From: Candidatus Hydrogenedentota bacterium
GTDB lineage: Bacteria; Hydrogenedentota; Hydrogenedentia; Hydrogenedentiales; CAITNO01
Direction of reading: 5' to 3'
DNA: 6,103 bases
Assembly (NCBI GenBank): GCA_903922535.1
Contig: CAIXUF010000924.1
Span: 1 to 6,103 of the forward strand
The notes beneath the pieces are model-generated. The model had not been told where the DNA came from, did not search any database, and saw only the letters and a program-made list of their open reading frames with translations. The position numbers and the translations under genes were made by a program. Below, in pieces: positions 1-6,103 of this stretch (its first letter is position 1; each line of letters starts with the position of its first letter).

Positions 1-3000
1 CCTTGAGCGTGCCGCCAACCACCTTGACCGACGCGGTGGACGACTTGTGCTTGTCGGCCACGGCCTCCACGTAGCAGTATCCTTCGGGCACGTTCTCGAA
101 CAGCACCACGCCGGTGCTGTCGGTTACTGCCTCGAACCCGAGAGGCTGGCGCGTGTTGCCGTCAAGCAGGCGCACGGTGACGCCGGCAAGATTGGGTTTG
201 CCCGTACCGTAGTAGCTGGCCTCGTCCTTCGCCGTCACGCGCACCGATCCCTTGAGGTCGGAAATGCAGTTGAACTGGAAGGGAACTTCCGTGCCCGCGC
301 CCACGCCGGCGATGACAATCGAGCCGGCGTACGACCCCAGCGCGAGGTCAGCCGCGGGCGAAAGCAGCAACTGCACGGTCGAGGCGCCGCCGGGGGCAAT
401 GGGGGCAAGGGTTTGCGGCGTGGCGAGGGTCATCCAGGGCACACCCGGCAGCAGGATCTGCAACTCGGGCGTGGCACCGGAACCGACGTTCGCCACCTGG
501 AAAGAGTACAGCGTCTGATGGGTGGTCGTCGCCGTGCTGCGGAGCATGCCCGCGCTTAGCGCGGCCGGAGAGACCTGGAGCGACGCCGTCGGCGGACGCA
601 CGTCCAACCGGATGGGCACATCGAGCGACGCGCCCTCCGCGCTGGACAGGGAAATTGTGGCGTTGTAGACGCCCCTGGCCGCCGAACCCGCGTCGAGCAC
701 CACATCCACGCCCGCTTCACTGAGGCCGTCTATACCGTTCTGGGCAAAGCGGACTTCGGCGGTGATGCCTGCGGGAAGGTTGTTCACCACACCGGTGACT
801 TGGGTCAGCGGAAGCTCGCCGGGATTCTTCAGCGTGAACGAAACCACAAGCCCTTGCTGGCCCTGCCACATCTGTGTGGACAACTGGGTCGGATTGGCGG
901 TCATGCCCCACAACGTGAACTGATCCTGCACCGTGGAGGGCACGGCATTCGCCGGCCCTGCGGTTAGGCGGTACTGACCCGCCTCCGTCGGCAACGGATA
1001 GAAGATCTTGGAGTATCCGCCGTCGGCATCGGTGACCGCGGAGAGTGTGCGCGTCATGCCGCGCACCTCGACATTCACACTGACCCCGACATTCGGCACA
1101 GGGCTGCCGTTGATGTCGGTGGCCTGTCCGGCCAGCGGAATGGGCGTGCCGGCAGGTGCCGACGCGATTCCGGCCGTGACGGACACATTGTAATTCTCGA
1201 TTCCAAAGGTCCCCGAATAGCCGGTGTTGTCCTGTTCGCCGCCTTCATACCCTTCGTTGACCGTGTTATTGAGGTCGGTGAACACCATGATCTTGTAGGT
1301 GCCCGACACCGCCGGGTATTGCAGCGGCACCGTGCGCTCATAGCTTCCCGTCACGGGCAGAACTTCCGAAACGGACTGATCGAGCAGCAGTTGCTGCTGG
1401 CCGGTGTCGACGTTGACGGCCATCACCCGGTCGACCCAGGAGCCCTGCTGCAATGCCTGGGTGCCGACGTTGGTGACGGACCACGTGAGGCTAAACGGCA
1501 TGCCCATGAAGCCGCCGGACGGCGTGGAAACGCCGCTCACGACCAGATTGGGCAGGTCAAGACGCTTGACCGTGATCGTGGCCTGCGCCTGCGCTGTAAG
1601 CCCCTCTTCCGAGGTGATGACAAGCGTCACCACGTAGGTTCCCGAAACGGCAAAGGTATGGAGCGGATGCTGCGCGCCGCTTCCCGTCCCGTCGCCGAAG
1701 TCCCAACTCCAGGCGTTCAGGGCCGAGGTGGCCGGCGTGGACGTGTCGGTGAACTGGACGTCCAAGGGCGCAGCGCCGCTCGTCGGGGAGAAAGTGAAAC
1801 TCGCCGCTGGCGCGGCCGGGACGTAATAGGTGAATCCGCCCGTCAATGTGGTGGATTGCCCGTCGGGGTTAATCACCGTCACGTTCACTGCGGGACCCGC
1901 CGCATGGGGCGGCGCCACGCAGGACAACGAACCGTGATCGTTCACGGTAACCGCACCAACGTCAACGCCGTCAATCAATACCAGCGTGCCGGGTGTGTTG
2001 GCCCAGAAGCCGTCACCGTGAATGGTGATGGCACAGCCTTCGGGCAGGCTTCTCGCCGGACTCACGGAGGCTATGGCCGGGGCAAGGCAGTTCACCGTGA
2101 CGACCTGTGTGGTCGCGGTGCTCTGGCCCAAGAAGTTGGCTGTGGTCAAGGTTGCCGTATACGTCCCGGGTCCGGCATAAGTGTGCGCCGGATTCTGGAA
2201 CGTGAAGTCCGGCGGCGTGTCGCGCTCGACAATGCCTGCGGGCCAGCCCCAACCACAGCAGCCATCCCAATCGTTCCAGTATCCAAGTCCATCCCAATTG
2301 ATTACACTGTAATCTTCCACGCCCCAGGCATTGTCGGGCTGGCCGGGACACCAGTCACGAAAATCCGAGGTCTCGCCGTTTGCCCACACCCAGTTGCCTT
2401 CCTCCGCCTCATCCGACAGGCCGATCCACTGGATGCCGTTCTGCCAGGAGAAGGCCCAGAAGAGCCAGGACTGCTCGGTGGCATTGTTGATGGCCACCAG
2501 GTGGCCGCCCATGCTCTGCGCCTGTTGCTCGGCCTCATGCCAGGTCAGCCCGTAGTCGGTCAGCTTGTAGTAGTGGCCCGTGAGCGGGCAGTACTCCCAG
2601 CCGGTCTCCGTCAGGCTTTGCCCGTCGCCAAAGTCCCAGGTCTTGCTGGAAATGGGACTGACACCCGCGACCGACTCGTCCGTGAGGGTGAAGGTGAGCG
2701 GGTCGGCTCCCGAGGCTGCCGTGCAGGCCGCCACCGGCGCATCGCCGTAGACATAGCCGTTTGGCAATGTGGTGGTTGCGCCTTCCGGAGTGGTAATGAC
2801 CACATCAACGATTCCGGCCGCGTGCGGCGGGGCATAACTCACAAGATAGGTGCCCCAATTGGCGGCGCAGCAGGTGGTATAGGGATTCTCCGCCGCAACG
2901 CCGTCGAAAGAGACTTGCCAGGTTCCCGAGAAGTTGAAACTGCTCCCGACGAATTCCGCCGATCCACCGCCCGCGGTGGGGCCCCACGGATAGTCATAAC

Positions 3001-6000
3001 GATACACCCTGGCCCTTCCGGCAACATGGATGCTGACCGGCGGCGCGGACAAGGTTCCGTAACCGGAAACCGTGGCCACGTTGAGCGTAACGGTGTAGTC
3101 GCCTCCGGCGGTGTAGGTGTGCTCCGGATTCTCCTCGTTGCTGGTCTGTCCGTCGCCGAAATTCCAACTCCATCCCGTGATGGGCGAAGTGCCCGGCGTG
3201 GACGTGTCGGTAAAGTTTACGGTCAACGGCTCCAGACCCCAAACGGTGGACGGAACGAAGGAAGCGCTCGTCGGCACCTCATAGGCGAACCCGCCAGTCA
3301 GCGTGTCCGACTGCCCGTCCGGATTGATTACCGTGACGTCCACGGCGGAGCCCGCCGCATGGGGACGCACAGTGCAGTACAGTGACTCATGGTTGTTGAC
3401 CGTGACGGAGTCCGCGTCAACCCCATCAACGAGCACGCGCGTGCCGGGAGTGTTTGTCCAGAATCCCGTGCCGTAGATCCACACCTGCCCGCCGTCCGGG
3501 GGAAGGATTGCCGGGCTCATGCTGGTCAGTGACGGACCCGGAACAGCGGTCGTGACGGCCTGTGCCGTGGCGCTGCTCTGGCCCAGGAAGTTGGCCGTGG
3601 TCAGCGTGACCGTGTACGTCCCGGGACCTGCATAGGTGTGCTGCGGGGTCTGGAACGTGAAGTCCGGCGGCGTGTCACGCTCGACAATGCCTGTCAGACG
3701 GGAATCACTGCCCAAGTCGTTCCAAAGGCCTCCTCCCAGGAATTGTGCGTAATCCTCTCCGCCCCAGGCGTTGTTGGGCTCGCCCGAGTTCCAGAAACGA
3801 TAGTCCGACGTTTCGCCGTTGGCCCACGCCCAAGTGCCTTCCTCAGCCTCATCCGTCAGGCCAAGCCAAAGCGCCCCGAACCGATTCACAAACACCCAAT
3901 TCAGCCAAGAGTTCTCGCGCACATCATTGACGGTCGTCAGGTAGCCACCCATATCCCGGGCCTGCTGCTGGGCTTCATGCCACGTCAGGCCGCCGTCGGT
4001 CAGTTTGTAGTAATGGCCGGTGAGCGGACAGAACTCCCAGCCGGTCTCTGTCAGGCTTTGGCCGTCGCCAAAGTCCCAGGTCTTCTGGACGATGGGATAG
4101 CTGCCCGGATTCGATTCATCCGTGCAGGTGAACGTCAACGGATCAACTGCGGACGTTGCCGAACAGGCCGCAACGGACGCGTCGCCGTACGCGTAGCCCT
4201 GGGGCAGCGTGGTTGTGGCGCCTTCGGGCGTGGTGATGACCACGTCCACCGCGCCGGCCGCATGCGGCGGAACGTTGCAGGCCAGATAGGTTTGCCAATA
4301 GCCCGAACCCACATAAACGTTGTCCGCCTCGATGCCGTCAAAAGTGACGTGCCATGTCCCCGACAACCCAAAGCCGGACCCTGCGAAGACAGTCTGATTG
4401 CCACCCGCGGTGGGGCCGTAGGGATAGTCATAGCGATATACAGTGGGTGCCCCGGGCACGTGAATATTGACCGGCGGCGCGGACAGGTTTCCATAGCCGG
4501 AGGCCGTGGTCAACTGCATGTACACCGTGTAATCGCCCGGAATGGTGTAGGTATGCTGCGGGTTCTGTTCGGTGCCGGTCTGGCCGTCACCAAAATTCCA
4601 ACTCCACGACGTTATGGGCGAAGTGCCCGGCGTGGTTGTGTCGGTGAAGGTGACGGTCAACGGCGGCAGACCACTTGCCGGGGATGCCTCGAATGCGGCA
4701 TTCGTCGGGATTTCATAAGCGATCCCGCCGGACAGTGTGCCCGACTGCCCGTCCGGATTGATCACCGTGACGTCCACGACGCCCGGCGCATGGGGCGGTG
4801 CCAGGCAGTACAACGAATCATAGTTGTAGAACGTGACCGAGCCGGCATCTACCCCGTCAAAGAGCACGCGTGTGCCGGGGGTGTTGGCCCAGAAGTCCGC
4901 GCCGTAAACCCACACCCAGCCGCCGCCTTCCGGCGAGATAATCGCCGGACTCACACTATTCACTGTGGGACTTGGCGCGCCTTCCGTGACGGCCTGCGTT
5001 GTGGTGCTGCTCTGGCCCAGGAAGTTGCCCGTGGTCAGCGTGACGGTGTACGTGCCGGGGCCGGGATAGGTGTGCACCGGGATCTGGAACGTGAAGTCCG
5101 GCGGCGTGTCGCGCTCGATGATGCCCGGCAGGCGGCCGTCACCGCTCCAATCGTTCCAATCTCCGTAGCCGGAGTATGACATCCCGCCGAAATCCTCTGC
5201 TTCGTCGTACGGCTTCTCTCCGGGATTGGTGTCCGGCTGCCCCGGCTCCCAGAAACGATAGTCTGACGTTTCGCCGTTGGCCCAAACCCAGACGCCTTCC
5301 TCCGCCTCGTCGGACAGACCTATCCACAGGGGGCTGTAACCATACGAGAACACGAAGAACAGCCATGAATTCTCGCGCTCGTCATTGACGGTTGTCAGGT
5401 AGCCGCCCATGTCTTCGGCCTGCTGTTTGGCTTCCTGCCACGTCAGCCCCGGAGAAGTCAGCTTGTAGTAGTGGCCCGTGAACGCGCAGTACTCCCAGCC
5501 GGTCTCCGTCAGACCTTGGCCGTCGCCGAAATTCCACGTCTTCCGGGCAACGGGATAGGTCCCAGGATTTGATTCATCGATGCAGGTGAAGGTCAGCGGG
5601 TCGGCTGTGGGTGTTGCCGAAAGGACCGCCACGGGCGCATCGCCATAGATGTAGCTCTGGGGCAGGGTGGTGGTATCGCCCCGCGGCGTGGTGATGACCA
5701 CGTCCACCACGCCGGCCGCGTGCGGCGGGGCGTAGCTCACGAGGAAATTGCCCCAGCAGTAATAGTAGTACCCGGCAAGATAGGGGTTCTCCGCCGCGAC
5801 ACCGTCAAAGGTGACCTGCCACGGTCCGGAGAAGTTAAAGCCGGTCCCCAGGAACTCAGCCACACCGCCGCCCGCGGTGCTTCCGTAGGGGTAATCCTGG
5901 CGAAGCACGACAGGCGCGCCGGTCACATGAATGGTGACCGGCGGGGCCGACAGGAGGCCGACACCGGTGCCGGTGGTCACCTGCATGTTGACCGTGTAAT

Positions 6001-6103
6001 CCCCCACCTGCGCATAGCTGTGCTGGGGATTCTGCTCGGTGCTGGTCTGTCCGTCGCCGAAGTTCCAACTCCACCCCGTGATGGGCGCAGTGCCCGGCGT
6101 GGA
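1..6103 (-). CDS. Giant multidomain surface/secreted protein (PKD, TIG, C-type lectin, CARDB), internal fragment, both ends missing
   Basis: One minus-strand frame, with codons starting at 6103, is open across the whole window for 2034 codons, and the translation is coherent domain after domain with no frameshift. Residues 1-62 are a partial PKD. Residues 63-1514 are three TIG/PKD-CTLD/TIG/PKD modules. Residues 1515-2034 are a CARDB-like domain and four further Ig- or transthyretin-like domains. Diagnostic motifs include WNFGDGQ and PGTYTVTLTT (PKD), GPTAGG and PPHAAG (TIG), WIGLSDEAEEG, QPD/EPN and WND (CTLD). There is no signal peptide, membrane segment or anchor because both ends lie outside the window. 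The families point to an extracellular protein, probably an adhesin or glycan-binding protein, but no catalytic domain is visible, so the biological role is unknown. It could also be a non-catalytic part of a larger secreted enzyme. The reading frame and domain families are secure; the function is not. Confidence 0.96.
2..250 (-). other. Partial Cna-B/SdrD-B-like or carboxypeptidase-regulatory-like domain
   Basis: Residues 1952-2034, cut by the left edge of the window. GSVRVTAKDEASYYGTGKPN is followed by LAGVTVRLLDGNTRQPLG, then VTDSTGVVLFENVPEGYCYV. The pattern 'L-x-G-V-x-V-x-L-x-D...T-D-x-x-G-x-x-x-F-x-N-V-P-x-G-x-Y-x-V' is typical of the transthyretin-like prealbumin fold used in Cna-B, SdrD-B and carboxypeptidase-regulatory-like repeats of surface proteins. 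The protein continues past this point, so nothing can be said of its anchor or C-terminus. Confidence 0.65.
251..580 (-). other. Ig-like domain, NEW3/COG1470-like, second of a pair
   Basis: Residues 1842-1951. LQVSPAALSAGMLRST is followed by YSFQVANVGSGATPELQI, then VPWMTLATPQTLAPIAPGG and LALGSYAGSIVIAG. The order (NPT/SPA opening, FxVxNxGS, LxPG or LPAG, then GSYxGxIxI) parallels the preceding domain. 'L-x-P-G-x-S-x-x-V-x-L-x-x-S-P-A' is common in Ig-like domains that stabilise large secreted bacterial proteins. No active-site motif is visible. Confidence 0.55.
581..904 (-). other. Ig-like domain, NEW3/COG1470-like, first of a pair
   Basis: Residues 1734-1841. It begins MTANPTQLSTQMWQGQQG and contains VSFTLKNPGELPLTQVTGVV, LPAGITAEV and ATISLSSAEG before IRLDVRPP. 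A beta-strand pattern with 'F-x-L-x-N-x-G' early and 'G-x-Y-x-A-x-I-x-L/V' late is typical of bacterial NEW3-type Ig folds. The next domain shows the same scheme, so the two look like an old tandem duplication. Function is inferred to be structural. Confidence 0.55.
905..1195 (-). other. Ig-like/carboxypeptidase-regulatory-like or macroglobulin-like beta domain
   Basis: Residues 1637-1733. The core reads PLAGQATDINGSPVPNVGVS, then VTDADGGYSKIFYPLPTEAG and QYRLTAG. The pattern 'x-G-x-A-x-D-x-x-G-x-P-V-P-N-V-x-V' followed by 'T-D-A-D-G-x-Y' is shared by carboxypeptidase regulatory-like, transthyretin-like and macroglobulin MG2-like domains, and I cannot separate these by eye. No catalytic residues are expected in such domains; they act as rigid spacers in surface proteins. 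Confidence 0.6.
1196..1561 (-). other. CARDB-type Ig-like domain, start of the non-repeated stalk
   Basis: Residues 1515-1636. The stretch LPNLVVSGVSTPSGG followed by FSLTWSVTNVGTQ is the usual opening of CARDB domains (a cell-adhesion-related beta sandwich found in bacteria and archaea). Near the end FTDLNNTVNEGYEGGEQDNT matches the typical D-x-x-N-x-V-x-E...DN pattern of the family. It follows the last PKD with no linker. Its role is probably structural, spacing the lectin modules from whatever lies C-terminal. The family call rests on motif reading only. Confidence 0.75.
1562..3016 (-). repeat. Repeat module 3 (last copy): TIG-A, PKD with inserted CTLD, TIG-B, diverged PKD
   Basis: A 1455 bp (485 aa) module. 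TIG-A is 3016-2744 (residues 1030-1120; DYPWGPTAGGG, YAPPHAAGIVDVVITTPEG). The split PKD is 2743-2093 (residues 1121-1337; TWDFGDGQSLTETG before the lectin, NPAHTYAGPGTYTATLTT after it). TIG-B is 2092-1823 (residues 1338-1427). The closing PKD is 1822-1562 (residues 1428-1514; SFTFSPTSGAAPLDVQFTD, WSWDFGDGTGSGAQHPLHTF). This last PKD lacks the GYG.LSAPPV ending seen in the other plain PKDs and looks like a generic PKD, so divergence rises toward the end of the array. It leads directly into the non-repeated stalk. Confidence 0.88.
2219..2599 (-). other. C-type lectin domain 3, QPD type, extra cysteines, nested in a PKD domain
   Basis: Residues 1169-1295, about 127 aa. Motifs are GHYYKLTDYGLTWHEAEQQA, MGGHLVAINNATEQSWL, QWIGLSDEAEEGNWVWANGE and GIVERD. 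The sugar motif is QPD (2341-2333), followed by ED and by WND (2278-2270). This copy has Cys 1172 in WEYC as the others do, but also Cys 1252 in DWCPGQ and a Cys pair at 1282-1283 in DGCCGWG just after WND. The extra cysteines flank the predicted sugar-binding loop and may tie it together. It is the most diverged of the three lectins in the region after LTTV/LVAI. Confidence 0.87.
3017..4450 (-). repeat. Repeat module 2: TIG-A, PKD with inserted CTLD, TIG-B, PKD
   Basis: A 1434 bp (478 aa) module that abuts modules 1 and 3 with no linker. TIG-A is 4450-4184 (residues 552-640; DYPYGPTAGGN, VPPHAAGAVDVVITTPEG). The split PKD is 4183-3548 (residues 641-852), interrupted by the lectin after TWDFGDGQSLTETG and resuming with TPPDFTFQTPQHTYAGPG. 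TIG-B is 3547-3278 (residues 853-942). The plain PKD is 3277-3017 (residues 943-1029; WSWNFGDGQTSNEENPEHTY). Its two TIGs and two PKDs have the same order and nearly the same lengths as in the neighbouring copies, so the four-domain block, not the single domain, is the duplicated unit. Confidence 0.9.
3674..4039 (-). other. C-type lectin domain 2, EPN type, nested in a PKD domain
   Basis: Residues 689-810, about 122 aa. The fold motifs are GHYYKLTDGGLTWHEAQQQA, MGGYLTTVNDVRENSWL, LWLGLTDEAEEGTWAWANGE and a final GIVERD. Unlike its two neighbours it carries EPN (3781-3773), followed closely by ED and by WND (3724-3716). These are the five ligand positions of calcium site 2 in mannose-binding lectins (E, N, E, N, D), all present. 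Family knowledge therefore predicts calcium-dependent binding of mannose/glucose/fucose-type sugars. As in copy 1, only the N-terminal Cys (residue 692) is present and the classical disulfide pairs are lost. Confidence 0.88.
4451..5917 (-). repeat. Repeat module 1: TIG-A, PKD with inserted CTLD, TIG-B, PKD
   Basis: A 1467 bp (489 aa) module, the longest of the three. TIG-A is 5917-5642 (residues 63-154; DYPYGSTAGGG, YAPPHAAGVVDVVITTP). The PKD with the inserted lectin is 5641-4982 (residues 155-374), with its N-terminal half ending at TWNFGDGQGLTETG and its C-terminal half beginning near TPPDFTFQ and including HTYPGPGTYTVTLTT. TIG-B is 4981-4712 (residues 375-464; NTPGTRVLFDGVDAG, VDVTVINPDGQS). 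The plain PKD is 4711-4451 (residues 465-551; WSWNFGDGQTGTEQNPQHTY). Domain borders are placed by aligning the three copies and are accurate to a few residues. The extra length comes from the TIG-A loop and from an insertion after QPD in the lectin. Confidence 0.9.
5108..5497 (-). other. C-type lectin domain 1, QPD type, nested in a PKD domain
   Basis: Residues 203-332, about 130 aa, a normal CTLD length. It opens with GHYYKLTSPGLTWQEAKQQA and MGGYLTTVNDERENSWL, continues with LWIGLSDEAEEGVWVWANGE, and ends with WNDW and GIIERD. The long-loop calcium/sugar motif is QPD (5239-5231), the pattern linked to galactose-type ligands in animal lectins. An acidic ED follows after a longer insertion than in the other copies, and WND (5158-5150) completes the likely calcium ligands. 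Three of the four usual disulfide cysteines are absent, and the only Cys is at residue 206 (WEYC). Binding specificity is inferred from the motif. Confidence 0.88.
5918..6103 (-). repeat. Partial repeat module 0: C-terminal part of a PKD domain
   Basis: Window residues 1-62. The stretch begins at STPGTAPITGWSWNFGDGQ and ends with SAPPVTIHVTG. It aligns directly with the plain PKD that closes modules 1 and 2, which carry the same WSWNFGDGQT, a near-identical Q-N-P-x-H-x-Y segment and SAPPV.IHV. It is therefore best read as the tail of another module whose TIG-A, PKD-CTLD and TIG-B parts lie beyond the right edge. PKD domains are Ig-like beta sandwiches that usually act as spacers or protein/glycan contacts in secreted bacterial proteins. 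Confidence 0.85.

Noticed and set aside
1319..3385. A 688-codon plus-strand open frame as a real gene
   Set aside because: It is in perfect codon register opposite the true gene, crosses several domains of that gene, and its Arg/Gly/His/Val-rich translation shows no recognisable fold. It even shows internal repeats that are only the mirror of the minus-strand modules.
3638..5179. A 513-codon plus-strand open frame as a real gene
   Set aside because: Same register and same reason. Its stop is created by a TCA serine codon in lectin copy 1 of the true gene. Its segments resemble those of the 1319-3385 frame because both are antisense to the same repeat.
2219..5497. Target of a diversity-generating retroelement, as the C-type lectin fold is a known substrate
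   Set aside because: The lectins are internal and not at the protein's C-terminus. No reverse transcriptase or template repeat is in the window, and the differences between copies are not concentrated at AAY codons in the ligand loop.
4982..5641. Frameshift or pseudogene scars at the lectin borders that could mimic a nested domain
   Set aside because: The frame is continuous through all three insertions, the same junctions recur in each copy, and key residues of both folds are kept.
1562..6103. Mobile element or CRISPR-like repeat as the cause of the repetition
   Set aside because: The period is about 1.45 kb, the repeats are coding throughout, they keep frame and domain borders, and there are no inverted ends, short direct repeats with spacers, or transposase sequence.
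1..6103. Promoters, ribosome binding sites or terminators inside the window
   Set aside because: The whole stretch is continuous coding sequence. GC-rich inverted matches occur by chance and none is followed by a T-run or stands before a start codon in the true frame.

Overview
The whole 6.1 kb window lies inside one very large minus-strand coding sequence. Its frame has no stop codon from position 6103 to position 2 (2034 codons plus one base), and neither the true start nor the stop is visible. I see no second gene, RNA gene, promoter, terminator, insertion sequence or CRISPR array. The long plus-strand open frames are antisense shadows: the real gene almost never uses the codons TTA, CTA or TCA, so its complement rarely contains a stop.

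The encoded protein is a modular, beta-rich protein of the extracellular or cell-surface type. Reading N- to C-terminally (6103 down to 2), the window opens with the end of a PKD domain. Three full copies of a four-part module follow: TIG-A, a PKD domain carrying an inserted C-type lectin domain (CTLD), TIG-B, and a plain PKD domain. The copies measure 1467, 1434 and 1455 bp. The leading PKD matches the last element of a module, so at least one more copy probably lies off the right edge. After the third module comes a non-repeated stalk: a CARDB-type domain, a carboxypeptidase-regulatory-like or macroglobulin-like Ig domain, two related Ig-like (NEW3-type) domains, and the start of a Cna-B/SdrD-B-like or carboxypeptidase-regulatory-like domain that runs off the left edge.

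Three points stand out. Each CTLD sits inside a PKD domain, between the FGDG strand and the HTY..PGTYTVTLT strand, rather than beside it. The calcium/sugar motif changes along the array (QPD, EPN, QPD), which suggests galactose-type and mannose-type specificities in one polypeptide. Each TIG-A domain has one loop that is very different between copies.

The organism is not identifiable from this window. The high GC content, the PKD/TIG/CARDB/CTLD mixture and the size of the gene fit free-living, high-GC bacteria with giant surface proteins, such as the Planctomycetes-Verrucomicrobia-Lentisphaerae group or Hydrogenedentes-like lineages. That is an inference with low confidence. A function in glycan binding or adhesion is inferred from domain families only.
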